Assembly (NCBI GenBank): GCA_003963245.1
Contig: RXJX01000015.1
Location: forward strand, 25,970 to 89,969
From: Neisseriaceae bacterium
GTDB lineage: Bacteria > Pseudomonadota > Gammaproteobacteria > Burkholderiales > UBA11063
Direction: 5' to 3'
DNA length: 64,000 nt
Shown here: positions 26,807-34,718 of the stretch, in pieces
Position numbering within the stretch: position 1 is the first letter of the stretch
Layout: every line of letters begins with the position of its first letter
Translations under genes and position numbers: made by a program
The notes under the pieces: generated by a model
Databases searched by the model: none
Told to the model about the DNA's origin: nothing
The model's input: only the letters and a program-made list of their open reading frames with translations

Positions 26807-27101
26807 ATGAAAGTAAAGAAAAAAGACCAACCGAAAGCTAGTTTTTCTGAAGCTTTTCTTGATTATATTCATCAAGTAAAAGCTCCAGATGTAACTAATT
26901 GTGAGTATGTTCATGGACTCGATAAGCCCCGGAACTTTTCGCGAATGGAAATTTCAAAGCAGAGAAAATCAAATCTTGCTGCTGACTGCAGTCGGGATAG
27001 AACATCTAAAAATAGTAGCTATAGCTTGTGAACTTAGTGATGAATTCAAACCAAAAAGAACAGGCAATATTAGAGTTCTCAAATTTATTGACAGTATATG
27101 A
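26807..27101 (+). pseudogene. Possible frameshifted small gene between topB and primase
   Basis: A 74-codon frame starts at 26807 (MKVKKKDQPKASFSEAFLDY...) and ends at 27031 with a Ser/Arg/Lys-rich tail that looks out of frame. A second frame, +1 to it, runs from 26895 to 27101 and reads more like a real protein (SPGTFREWKFQSREN then LLLTAVGIEHLKIVAIA), but it is closed upstream by a stop at 26892. Joined with a one-base shift they would give one protein of about 98 residues. Either the gene is broken by an indel, it uses +1 frameshifting, or two overlapping small genes exist. The second frame also overlaps the primase start at 27028-27040. I cannot tell these apart from sequence. Confidence 0.4.
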
Positions 27102-28434
27102 CCTTATCGTTGAGGAAATCAACACTACAGGTAAAATGGTTAGATGTAAGACATTGGGAGATAGAAAAGGACAAAAGTCAGGAGCATACTTTTTTAAGCC
27201 AGATTTTCCATTTAATTATTATATTAGCAATTTTAGAACAGGTGACTCAAATAAAGGTAATTTTAAAAGTATACGTGGGCATATTCCTGTGGTGTCTAAA
27301 ACAAAGAAGAAACATGTAGTTGATAAACAACCTAATTACGAATTGCTGCACGAGACTAAAGCTAAATTAGCAAATACACTGTTTACCAAAGCTTTAAGTA
27401 TCAATCCGGAAACAGAAGGAAATTTTCAGTACTTAAAAAATAAAAAAGTACATGCTTATGATATTAAGTCGGATAGAGGTGATCTATTAATCCCAGGCTA
27501 CGATAGTGACGGTAAATTATGGATGTTTCAACGCATTCTACCAAATGGTAGTAAATTATATATTAGTGGTTCAAAAAAGAGTGGTTTATTTCATCGCATT
27601 AATTTAGGCGATGTTGAACCAAATTATGCAGATTTAATATTTGTCTGCGAGGGCTACGCAACTGGAGCTTCGATTCATAAGGCGACCAAAAAACCTACAG
27701 TTATTGCGTTCGATGCAGGTAATTTGGAACCGGTTGGAAAAATATTGAGACAAAAATATCCGGTCGCTCAAATTGTATTTTGTATGGATTGTGATTTTGC
27801 TGGGATAAGTTATGGAACTAAAGCTGCAAAAGCGATAAATGGGACATGCTCGTTACCAATAATACCAGATGAGCTAATTCAATTAAAGAAGAACGACTTT
27901 AATGACCTTCATTGCTTATTTGGAATTGAACCTGTTTATAAACAAATTTTTGAGCAATATAACAACATGGAACTAACAGTTAATCAAGCACATAAATTAT
28001 TTAAAAATGAAATATCTTTAAATGAAATTGATCCTAAATTTCACGATTTAGCAAACAAATTAATTACTGCATACTTCATAATTGATTTTGCTAGAGAATT
28101 AATAAAAATAACTGATACTGAGCATCAAATTAGAATATCTGAAATAAACCCAATGTACCGCGAAAAGGTAGAAAATGAATTAGTTAAACTATTGGCAATG
28201 AGTTACTTCATGAACAAAACTACCATCGAACAACATTATCTAAAACAGAACATAATCAGTCATATAAGTGATTCACTAATAAACAGTTATGCAAAAAAAA
28301 TCAGCGAGCAGGACAGCCTGGAAGAAAGGAGGGCAATGTTAGCTAAGGTTAACCCTGTCTTTTTAGACCGCGTAAAAGCGCAATTAGATATTTATTGGAA
28401 ACAAATTCAACTTTTAAAAGGAAGTAAATCATGA
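27040..28434 (+). CDS. Toprim/DnaG-like primase
   Basis: 464 residues. The N-terminal part follows the plan of plasmid and phage primases (KMVRCKTLGDRKGQKSGAYFF and NYYISNFRTGD, the domain replacing a zinc ribbon), and the Toprim core is visible as LIFVCEGYATGASIHKA and later IVFCMDCDFAGISYG, with the conserved E and D-x-D. It would make RNA primers for the transferred strand. The C-terminal 150 residues are helical and unrecognised. A GTG 12 bases upstream could be an alternative start. It overlaps ssb by four bases. The C-terminus of the relaxase holds a second, similar primase domain. Confidence 0.85.
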   Translation: MNSNQKEQAILEFSNLLTVYDLIVEEINTTGKMVRCKTLGDRKGQKSGAYFFKPDFPFNYYISNFRTGDSNKGNFKSIRGHIPVVSKTKKKHVVDKQPNYELLHETKAKLANTLFTKALSINPETEGNFQYLKNKKVHAYDIKSDRGDLLIPGYDSDGKLWMFQRILPNGSKLYISGSKKSGLFHRINLGDVEPNYADLIFVCEGYATGASIHKATKKPTVIAFDAGNLEPVGKILRQKYPVAQIVFCMDCDFAGISYGTKAAKAINGTCSLPIIPDELIQLKKNDFNDLHCLFGIEPVYKQIFEQYNNMELTVNQAHKLFKNEISLNEIDPKFHDLANKLITAYFIIDFARELIKITDTEHQIRISEINPMYREKVENELVKLLAMSYFMNKTTIEQHYLKQNIISHISDSLINSYAKKISEQDSLEERRAMLAKVNPVFLDRVKAQLDIYWKQIQLLKGSKS

Positions 28435-28811
28435 AAGGCATTAAAAAAATTACTTTGGTTGGTATTGTAGGTGATGATCCCGAAGTTGTAAATAATCCGG
28501 ACGGATCCAGTTTTGCAAAATTTAGCCTTGCCATCGATGTTGGAACAAAATCCAAACCTAGGACTGATTGGGTATTGGTAAATTGTAATAAATTTCACTT
28601 TGAAATTGCTACAAAATATATAACAAAAGGCGCTAGATTATATATAGAGGGGTTTCCTAGTGCTAAGGCATATATTACTAGAGCTGGAGAAGTTGGAGTT
28701 CAAGAACAGGTTTACCCAGAAATAATCCGGATTATTTCATCAAAAAACAACGTTGAACCTACTGAGGTAGGGGGAGACGAGTATAATAATGGAGAAGAGC
28801 CAGCGTACTAG
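28431..28811 (+). CDS. ssb: Single-stranded DNA-binding protein
   Basis: 126 residues with an OB fold: KKITLVGIVGDDPEVVNN, the family opening (N-x-x-x-x-x-G-x-x-x-x-D-P-E), then SFAKFSLAIDVGTK, DWVLVNCNKFHFEIATKYI and KGARLYIEGFPSAKAY. The C-terminal tail is acidic (EVGGDEYNNGEEPAY), the kind of tail SSB uses to bind partners, though it lacks the usual DDDIPF ending. It coats single strands during replication and conjugative transfer. Its start overlaps the primase stop by four bases, so the two are coupled. Confidence 0.9.
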   Translation: MKGIKKITLVGIVGDDPEVVNNPDGSSFAKFSLAIDVGTKSKPRTDWVLVNCNKFHFEIATKYITKGARLYIEGFPSAKAYITRAGEVGVQEQVYPEIIRIISSKNNVEPTEVGGDEYNNGEEPAY

Positions 28812-28847
28812 TTTTGGCTAATGTAATACTATTTTAAGGATGTTATC

Positions 28848-29183
28848 ATGACTAATTTTAATTTAGATGAAACTTTATTTGATGAAATGCAATTAAATAT
28901 TATCAAAAAACATATCGATGGTGGTTATAACCCAGAAAGTTTTGCTAATCCCAAATATGATTGGACTAAGATGCAAGTCGCTGCACATGCGGTACGTAAA
29001 GGTATTGACATCTCCAAATATTTAGACACTTTTCCAAGTGAGCAGCTGGATTTAATTCGCCTAGGAATATCTCGCGGTTTGGATATTGAACAAATGGCAA
29101 ACCCGGCATATTCTTTTGATGAAATGTATCATAAACTTTTAATATTAGAATACAATAAGAATGGAAAAACCTATGATAGATGA
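28848..29183 (+). CDS. Small protein with G-x-D polyvalent-type repeats
   Basis: 111 residues made almost only of repeats of about 25 residues with the pattern G-(L/I)-D-I-x-x-x-A-N-P-x-Y-x-x-x-Q-M: for example GYNPESFANPKYDWTKMQVA and GLDIEQMANPAYSFDEMYHK, with IRLGISRGLDI between. This repeat (E/L-I-R-L-G-L-x-x-G-L-D) recurs in large polyvalent proteins of mobile elements, where it is a likely protein-interaction helix hairpin. It precedes and overlaps the next gene by 23 bases, which continues the same repeat type. Function unknown. Confidence 0.7.
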   Translation: MTNFNLDETLFDEMQLNIIKKHIDGGYNPESFANPKYDWTKMQVAAHAVRKGIDISKYLDTFPSEQLDLIRLGISRGLDIEQMANPAYSFDEMYHKLLILEYNKNGKTYDR

Positions 29184-30753
29184 TAAACAAGTTAAACGAG
29201 CTTTAGAGCGGCTTGAGCAAAACCATATTGACACCTCAGTAATTGATACTGATAAGTTTACAAATGATCAAATAATGGTACTATGTCGCGGATTAGAGCG
29301 CCATCAAGATATATCAAATATAACTAATCCTGACATTTCAGATAATGAAATGGAACAAATTCTCGACGATGAGTTTGATATTGGTAGCAATCTTATGTTT
29401 AGTCATGGTATTAATCCGCAAAACTATAAAATCGGACAATTATATGAATTAAATGAAGCATTAAACAAGGGATATGATATTACGCCGTATAAATCCCCAG
29501 AATTTAGTGCCGCTCATATGTTTTTAGCACGGACTTATCAAGAAAATAATTTGCCTCTTGATGGCATCACTCCCCAAGCAACGCTTCCATCTATTATTGA
29601 GCGACGAAATGAGCTAATTAATGAAGCTAATGAGCGAAAAATGGAAACCGATATTGCCGCCTATAATCCAAAATATGAGCAACAATTTGATAAACTACTA
29701 GAAGTTACCGGAGAACTTAATTACATTTGCAAAAACAGTCTAAATGTTAATAGTGAAATCGGTTATTGTCTGGATCAGTATCGTAATGATCTGCTGGCGA
29801 CAGGTCTTTCGCCTGAATTTGTAAACAGCCTTGAAGAACTGGCATTGAGTCCTGCCAACCAGCAATCGAATATCTTTTATCCGCCATTTGAACATATAAC
29901 CCCAGATACTACTCCAGAACGGCTTAATGTGATTCGAGAAATATTTCAATATGAATACACAGCAAACGGTCCATTTTTACCGCGAAACTACACAAACGAA
30001 CAACTTACGGTCTTAGAAAAGGCTCATAATAATCTTCCAAGTCGTATTTTCCAACTTGACCCAAGTCTCGCAAGCCCAAAAACATTTGAGTTATTTTTAA
30101 ACGAAAAACATAATCTAGATAATCTTACTGGTGAATTTGTACTGATTAATAGGGAATTTGGGATGCCATATTCTGAAAATGAAGTTTACCCGGTAGTTAG
30201 CTACATTGAATTTAATTCAACTGAAGAGCTATTGGAGGTATTAAAATATTTTGAAAATCCAGATAACTCACTATGTGAAAAGATGCAGAACGATAGATAT
30301 TTATCTCTATCAACCGGTGAAAACCTACATATCTCACAGAGTCCAAGTGAAATAGGACCGGCTTTATTACGCGAGATAGCAACTAACGAGCATTTTGCTT
30401 CTGAATATCATGAAATTATGCCAATATCTCAAATCTCGCAATCTCAGACCTATAATAAACAGCTAGAATATCGGGATTTTGTCTCTACGAAAATTCAAAA
30501 AGAAATAAATGTGTTAATAGATAATTCATCCGCGGAGACAAATAAAGTTGCACTAATCAACTGGGATAATGGCAAAGTAAAAACATTCCAAAGCGAAAAA
30601 GAGGCTTTATCTATAAAATCTCACCATGAAGACCTTGTAAAAGTAGAGCCGCGTGCGCTTGAAAAATATGCCACCCAAAAATTTCAAGAGAAAGGCAAAG
30701 AGTTTCAAAAAACACAAAGCCCTAAAATTGAAGAAGGTTTATCATTATTTTAA
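29161..30753 (+). CDS. Polyvalent-type protein sharing a module with the methylase/helicase
   Basis: 530 residues, soluble. The N-terminal 100 residues carry further G-x-D repeats. Residues about 106-165 (starting YDITPYKSPEFSAAHM and ending IIERRNELINEANERKME) are nearly the same as the C-terminus of the methylase/helicase at 625-5991, including long identical runs of DNA. The middle has no recognisable domain; the C-terminus is lysine- and glutamine-rich. A second ATG at 29173 may be the true start. The shared module suggests duplication or recombination between element genes and perhaps a common partner or signal for transfer. No function can be named. Confidence 0.7.
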   Translation: MEKPMIDDKQVKRALERLEQNHIDTSVIDTDKFTNDQIMVLCRGLERHQDISNITNPDISDNEMEQILDDEFDIGSNLMFSHGINPQNYKIGQLYELNEALNKGYDITPYKSPEFSAAHMFLARTYQENNLPLDGITPQATLPSIIERRNELINEANERKMETDIAAYNPKYEQQFDKLLEVTGELNYICKNSLNVNSEIGYCLDQYRNDLLATGLSPEFVNSLEELALSPANQQSNIFYPPFEHITPDTTPERLNVIREIFQYEYTANGPFLPRNYTNEQLTVLEKAHNNLPSRIFQLDPSLASPKTFELFLNEKHNLDNLTGEFVLINREFGMPYSENEVYPVVSYIEFNSTEELLEVLKYFENPDNSLCEKMQNDRYLSLSTGENLHISQSPSEIGPALLREIATNEHFASEYHEIMPISQISQSQTYNKQLEYRDFVSTKIQKEINVLIDNSSAETNKVALINWDNGKVKTFQSEKEALSIKSHHEDLVKVEPRALEKYATQKFQEKGKEFQKTQSPKIEEGLSLF

Positions 30754-30756
30754 TAA

Positions 30757-30894
30757 TGTAAATAAAACGATGGTTTTCTTTACATTTTATTACGAACTAA
30801 AAAACCGCCACTAAACCGCCAACAGTAAGTAAATAAACCATGTAAATAAATCTATGTTAAAATATTGCATTACTTAACGAGAATATTTACATTC
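30757..30894. promoter_or_regulatory. Candidate res site upstream of resolvase
   Basis: The 152-base gap before the resolvase contains four copies of a short element read in alternating directions: atgtaaa at 30757, tttacat at 30779, atgtaaa at 30840 and tttacat at 30886, each set in AT-rich sequence, with an inverted pair gaatatttacattc at 30881-30894. Tn3-family resolvases bind inverted half-sites in three subsites just upstream of their own gene, and this spacing fits. The promoter of the resolvase must lie here too. Confidence 0.5.
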
Positions 30895-30905
30895 TGGATT
30901 TAAAA

Positions 30906-31478
30906 ATGCTAATAGGGTATGCTAGAGTCAGTACAGATGACCAAAACCTAAATCTTCAAAATGACGCTTTAACAGCGGCGGGCTGTGAAGAAATATTTGA
31001 AGATCATATAAGTGGTATAAAATCGGATAGATCAGGATTAAAAGCGGCCATAAAACATCTCCGCAAAAATGACATTTTAGTTGTTTGGCGTTTAGACCGA
31101 TTAAGCCGGTCATTAAAAGATTTAATCGAAATGGTGGCATACCTCGAAAGTAAAAATATTGGACTAAAGAGTTTACAGGAATCCATAGACACTACATCTA
31201 CATCCGGTAAGCTGATCTTTCACATATTTGCAGCACTTGCTGAATTTGAGCGGAACTTAATTAGAGAGCGGACAAATGCTGGATTGGCTGCGGCCAGGGC
31301 TAGGGGCAGGCTAGGGGGCAGACCTAAAAGTTTGAATAACGAAAAACAAGCACTGGTGGTAAAACTTTATAACGAAAAGCAGCATACAGTTAAAGAAATA
31401 TGCTCACTAGTGGGAATATCTAGACCGACCTTATACAAGTATGTGTCAGACGCTCAAAAATTGGAGTTACCGAAATGA
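30906..31478 (+). CDS. Serine recombinase, Tn3-type resolvase/invertase
   Basis: 190 residues, full length for a small resolvase. The catalytic serine is in MLIGYARVSTDDQNLNLQND (position 10), followed by WRLDRLSRSLKDL, and EFERNLIRERTNAGLAAARARGRLGG before the C-terminal helix-turn-helix (TVKEICSLVGISRPTLYKYV). It resolves dimers of the element or inverts a segment. It may be native to the element as a multimer-resolution system, complementing the ParA/RHH pair. A terminal ATGA overlap joins it to the following WGR gene. Confidence 0.95.
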   Translation: MLIGYARVSTDDQNLNLQNDALTAAGCEEIFEDHISGIKSDRSGLKAAIKHLRKNDILVVWRLDRLSRSLKDLIEMVAYLESKNIGLKSLQESIDTTSTSGKLIFHIFAALAEFERNLIRERTNAGLAAARARGRLGGRPKSLNNEKQALVVKLYNEKQHTVKEICSLVGISRPTLYKYVSDAQKLELPK

Positions 31479-31684
31479 TAACTTTGCGAAAAAATCATCA
31501 TTTTTGCGTTCTGGCAATCTATGAAGATCTATTTGGTACATGGCATGTTTCCCGGACATCTGGATGTTTTTCCTGGGCAGGAGTAAATAGTAAAAACTTT
31601 GAATTTAACGATGAATTTTCTGCAAAACAAAAGCTGTTTGACTTGGAACTGGCAAAACGAAGTATGGGTTATAAATATGAATGA
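31475..31684 (+). CDS. WGR-domain mini-protein
   Basis: 69 residues, single WGR-like domain: YEDLFGTWHVSRTSG, then FDLELAKRSMGYKYE at the end. A paralogue of the same size lies on the chromosome at 53297-53524 with the same two patches (QDLLGAWYVKKVYG and CDLEIAKRKQGY). WGR domains bind nucleic acids or proteins in PARPs and in bacterial regulators. The gene is coupled to the resolvase (ATGA) and overlaps the next gene by eight bases. Role unknown. Confidence 0.75.
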   Translation: MITLRKNHHFCVLAIYEDLFGTWHVSRTSGCFSWAGVNSKNFEFNDEFSAKQKLFDLELAKRSMGYKYE

Positions 31685-32327
31685 TTTATTAATTGTCAAA
31701 GAATTATTTTTATCAAATTTTAAATACAATGTTCCATATCTGCTTCGAAAATTAGTAGAGCCAGAGTTAGCAAATTATTTACCAAATGAATGTCGTAGAT
31801 ATATGACCTTCATTCTTCAAAAACAACATTACACTTCAGAAGATAGCAATAAAATTATTCAGGAAATAAAAATCACATATAGGTTTCAAAATAAAATTAT
31901 GCATAAATATTTTATTTTTTCAAACAATGGATTTTATGTATATTTTGATACAAGGGATAAGAAAATTGATTTCAAAAATTATGATCAACACTCATCATGG
32001 TTAATGATACCTTTTCAATCATGTGGGTTGGGCTCATTAGTAATGTATGAGTGTATTTCATATCGTGATAAATATTGTCCAAATTTATTTTTAAGCCCAT
32101 TAACTCTATCAGATGATAGCCATCATCCAACCAATGAAACGAGAAGAAATAAATTATATAGTAATTGTGGTTATAAAATTGAAAAGTATAAAGCTACTCA
32201 TATGTTACCAATAAAATATCCAATTGATAAATTATTTGGATTTGATGCATTTGCACTTAAAAATTACACCGCAGATATGCACAATATGTTAGGCGATCTA
32301 TTTAATTACTCAAACAGTTTGTTTTAA
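31677..32327 (+). CDS. GNAT-like protein, unknown substrate
   Basis: 216 residues from the ATG at 31677; an earlier ATG at 31599 would run inside the WGR gene and is unlikely. The middle has CGLGSLVMYECISY and, after 40 residues, ETRRNKLYSNCGYKIEKY, a pattern like the acetyl-CoA-binding G-x-G and the N-x-x-R-R-N-x-x-Y-x-x-x-G-F signature of GNAT acetyltransferases. The motif match is imperfect. The protein is aromatic and has no signal or membrane helix. It is coupled to the WGR gene and might form a module with it. Confidence 0.5.
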   Translation: MNDLLIVKELFLSNFKYNVPYLLRKLVEPELANYLPNECRRYMTFILQKQHYTSEDSNKIIQEIKITYRFQNKIMHKYFIFSNNGFYVYFDTRDKKIDFKNYDQHSSWLMIPFQSCGLGSLVMYECISYRDKYCPNLFLSPLTLSDDSHHPTNETRRNKLYSNCGYKIEKYKATHMLPIKYPIDKLFGFDAFALKNYTADMHNMLGDLFNYSNSLF

Positions 32328-32375
32328 CGTAATAAAATTCTAGAATTGGCTAGATGCAAATTTTTGGAGATAATT

Positions 32376-32648
32376 ATGATTACCGTCTTAGAAGTACTTA
32401 GTATTTTGTACGTGTTTTTTACGATTTTTGATACTATATATAGCAAAAAACCATTGAAAAACATATTGCATTGTATTTGGCTGATGTTACTTTTTCTAGT
32501 TATAAATACTTTACAAAAAAATTATGATTATATTCATAACTTACATATGTCTTACAAGATTTTATTAATTTTGTTCATGTTTTTTACATTAGCGCTTTTT
32601 TTGTATTGGTTTATAATTGGATTTTTAAAATCAATTAAATATAAATAA
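32376..32648 (+). CDS. Small three-helix membrane protein
   Basis: 90 residues starting at an ATG after a good ribosome site (TTGGAGATAATT). At least three hydrophobic segments are visible (VLSILYVFFTIFDTIY, IWLMLLFLVINTL, KILLILFMFFTLALFLYWF), so nearly the entire protein is in the membrane. No family recognised. Confidence 0.6.
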   Translation: MITVLEVLSILYVFFTIFDTIYSKKPLKNILHCIWLMLLFLVINTLQKNYDYIHNLHMSYKILLILFMFFTLALFLYWFIIGFLKSIKYK

Positions 32649-32678
32649 TTCATAAATTACATTAATTGGAATTATGAT

Positions 32679-32843
32679 ATGGATACATTGAAATTTGAGG
32701 CAAGCGAAGAAAAACTTTTAGAGATATTGTTAAAAGATATACCAAATTTTGAAGATTGGGTCAAGTCAGGGTTAATTACTAATGATCAATTAGTTGAGTT
32801 TCGAAGTAAAATAAAAGAAACGATAAAGGGCAAAAATGAATAA
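32679..32843 (+). CDS. Small acidic protein coupled to the IHF-beta-like gene
   Basis: 54 codons from an ATG at 32679 (MDTLKFEASEEKLLEI) to a TAA at 32841-32843. It overlaps the start of the IHF-like gene by eight bases, so the stop and start are coupled. Acidic and helical; no family recognised. The coupling and the codon pattern support a real gene. Confidence 0.5.
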   Translation: MDTLKFEASEEKLLEILLKDIPNFEDWVKSGLITNDQLVEFRSKIKETIKGKNE

Positions 32844-33123
32844 ATCAGACATTATTGAGAAATTACAAACTTTAACTCCGAAGTTACGCAAAACAGAAGC
32901 CAAAAAACTGGTTGATAGTTTATTCCAATATATGGTTGAACAACTGGCAACGGGCAACCGAATTGAAGTCCGGGGGTTCGGTTCATTTTCTATAAAAGTC
33001 CGTAAAGCTGGCAAAATCCGGAATCCCCGGCATGGAACCTCAATCGATACCGATGAACGTCGGGTTGTTTATTTTCGAGCAGGCAATGAAATGGCAAAAC
33101 GGGTTGACTATAAAAATAATTAA
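32836..33123 (+). CDS. ihfB: IHF-beta-like DNA-bending protein
   Basis: 95 residues with the HU/IHF fold: MNKSDIIEKLQTLTPKLRKT, NRIEVRGFGSFSIKVRKAG, IRNPRHG and the FRAGNEM that replaces FKPGK. The pattern E-V-R-G-F-G-S-F-S is that of IhfB. It bends DNA at specific sites and would help the integrase, the resolvase or the relaxosome. It is the second nucleoid-type protein on the element, after the HU at 6573. Confidence 0.88.
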   Translation: MNKSDIIEKLQTLTPKLRKTEAKKLVDSLFQYMVEQLATGNRIEVRGFGSFSIKVRKAGKIRNPRHGTSIDTDERRVVYFRAGNEMAKRVDYKNN

Positions 33124-33169
33124 CACCTTATCCCCATATTTTGTTAGCAACTGTTATAACTGATTGTGT

Positions 33170-33175
33170 TATAAT
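33170..33175 (+). promoter_or_regulatory. -10 box upstream of DUF1640 gene
   Basis: TGTTATAAT gives a consensus TATAAT -10 with a TGn extension at 33167-33175, about 22 bases before the start codon at 33197. No good -35 box was seen. Confidence 0.5.
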
Positions 33176-33196
33176 CTCAATCAAAGGAGTTTTATT

Positions 33197-33481
33197 ATGA
33201 ACACTATTACTGTAAAGCATTTTGACGCGCTAGAATACGTTAAAAAATCACGAGAACTTGGTGTTGACGAAAAAGTCGCTGAATTTCAAGCTCGGCAAAT
33301 AGAGCAAGCTATTGAAGTGGCAATTGCTCAAATAGAAAACAAAGAATTAGCAACGAAAAGCGATATTGGAGCGTTGCAAAAAGAGCTTGTGACAGCTGAG
33401 CTTCGTTTGGTTAAATGGATCTTAGGTACTGGCGCTGCTACTATTTTAGCAATTGCTGGTTTGTTAAAGATTATTCATTAA
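33197..33481 (+). CDS. DUF1640-type coiled-coil membrane protein
   Basis: 94 residues from the ATG at 33197, which has the ribosome site AAAGGAG; the earlier in-frame start would lack one. A long amphipathic helix (DEKVAEFQARQIEQAIEVAIAQ) is followed by ELATKSDIGALQKELVTAE and a terminal membrane helix (LGTGAATILAIAGLLKIIH). This is the DUF1640/CCDC90 layout. Proteins of this kind are common and are often encoded beside mobile elements; the function is not settled. Confidence 0.78.
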   Translation: MNTITVKHFDALEYVKKSRELGVDEKVAEFQARQIEQAIEVAIAQIENKELATKSDIGALQKELVTAELRLVKWILGTGAATILAIAGLLKIIH

Positions 33482-33553
33482 GGTTAGATTATTTTTAATG
33501 CAATTAATTTAGGATTGTTCGGATTTCTCCAAATTAAACATTAAAACACATTA

Positions 33554-33589
33554 ATTATTGATATTCTATAGTTATAGAATATCAATAAT
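33554..33589. terminator. Bidirectional hairpin terminator
   Basis: A perfect 16-bp inverted repeat (arms 33554-33569 and 33574-33589, loop agtt) lies between two converging genes. It is AT-rich but long, and should terminate both transcripts. Confidence 0.6.
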
Positions 33590-33598
33590 GTCAATAAT

Positions 33599-34171
33599 TT
33601 ATATAGAGAGATATAACTCGCTTTTTTCTTCAACGGTTGGCATCCACGAAACCAATAAAAATTTGGTACCCTCTACATTATTTGTCAGTTCCCAAAATTT
33701 ATTTAACATCCTTCCTGGTCTCATTAATTCAGTAAATTCATCTTTATCGACGAATTCCTGTGCAAAAACTCCAGGATAAGGGTAACTTGATATAAGCGCG
33801 CCTAATTGATAGTATGTTGTCTCGTAAATTAATTTATATTCTTTTAGATGTTTAAATATCATTGTATCATGCTTAGTTAAACAATGAGCTATGAAGTCAA
33901 TTTTATATTTTTTTTGTAATGTTTCTCTTTTTCTCAAATCGTTGTGTATAAATCCTGGATCATATGCACCATATAAACAATTGCCCACCCGTGTTAATGC
34001 AACACAATCTCTAGCCAAATCAGATTCTGGAATTTTCTTTCCGGCCAATTTTGCCGCCTCACTTTTTCCTTGCCCAGAAATCATCCAAACTTTATTATTT
34101 ATTAAAAATAAATTAGCATAAAATATTGATTCTAAATCTGGACTAGGACTAGCATTAAAACATTCAAGCAT
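33599..34171 (-). CDS. Unknown protein, last gene of the transfer operon
   Basis: 190 residues, soluble, no signal peptide. Notable residues are a cluster of aromatic and charged positions and no cysteine pair or known catalytic motif. It is the third gene of the minus-strand operon after the relaxase and a small membrane protein, 13 bases downstream of that gene. Its operon context points to a transfer or entry-exclusion role, but the sequence itself does not. A hairpin ends the operon about ten bases after its stop. Confidence 0.5.
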   Translation of the reverse strand: MLECFNASPSPDLESIFYANLFLINNKVWMISGQGKSEAAKLAGKKIPESDLARDCVALTRVGNCLYGAYDPGFIHNDLRKRETLQKKYKIDFIAHCLTKHDTMIFKHLKEYKLIYETTYYQLGALISSYPYPGVFAQEFVDKDEFTELMRPGRMLNKFWELTNNVEGTKFLLVSWMPTVEEKSELYLSI

Positions 34172-34184
34172 TATGATCTCTTAC

Positions 34185-34667
34185 TTATAAAACTCTCTCT
34201 TTAATTAGGTTATATTCAAATAATACAACAGGAATAGCCGTTAGAAATACATTAATAGCATAGTTAATTTCAAGTGCAGACAATGTTTTCTGTAACCCAA
34301 CCAACCAATATGCCGCAAACACAATTACTGACAAAACATTTACAATCAATGCTTGTGTATTCCTTGTTGAAAAACTAAACCCTATCGGAACAATTAGCAA
34401 AGCCGCAATTTTCCACCAATATTTGATTTCTAGCGGTATTGGAGTAATACCATTAACAATCATGGATATCTCTTCTTCAGAAATAGCTTGATTACGATTT
34501 AAATAATGATATATTAAAACATACCCAGCAACAATTAATATTACTAGCGAAATGAAGTTTATTCTTGGATAATCCCTCTCTTTTCCAAACAAATAAATTG
34601 AATAACTAGACAAGCAGAAAAACAAAAGAAACCCGGCACTAAAAATTAAATTATAAATCTCTGCCAC
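34185..34667 (-). CDS. Multi-pass membrane protein, unknown
   Basis: About 160 residues from a GTG with ribosome site GGAGGT at seven bases; the earlier in-frame ATG at 34694 has no such site. Four or five hydrophobic helices are visible (LIFSAGFLLFFCLSSYSIYLF, ISLVILIVAGYVLIYHY, IAALLIVPIGFSF, VLSVIVFAAYWLVGL, VFLTAIPVVLFEY), most of the protein. It lies about 50 bases after the relaxase stop and 13 before the next gene. Surface exclusion is a possible role, by analogy to other transfer operons, and is inferred only. Confidence 0.55.
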   Translation of the reverse strand: MAEIYNLIFSAGFLLFFCLSSYSIYLFGKERDYPRINFISLVILIVAGYVLIYHYLNRNQAISEEEISMIVNGITPIPLEIKYWWKIAALLIVPIGFSFSTRNTQALIVNVLSVIVFAAYWLVGLQKTLSALEINYAINVFLTAIPVVLFEYNLIKERVL

Positions 34668-34718
34668 AACAAGACCTCCAATCTTCTTATACAATCTGGT
34701 ATTCTAACATATAAATAA

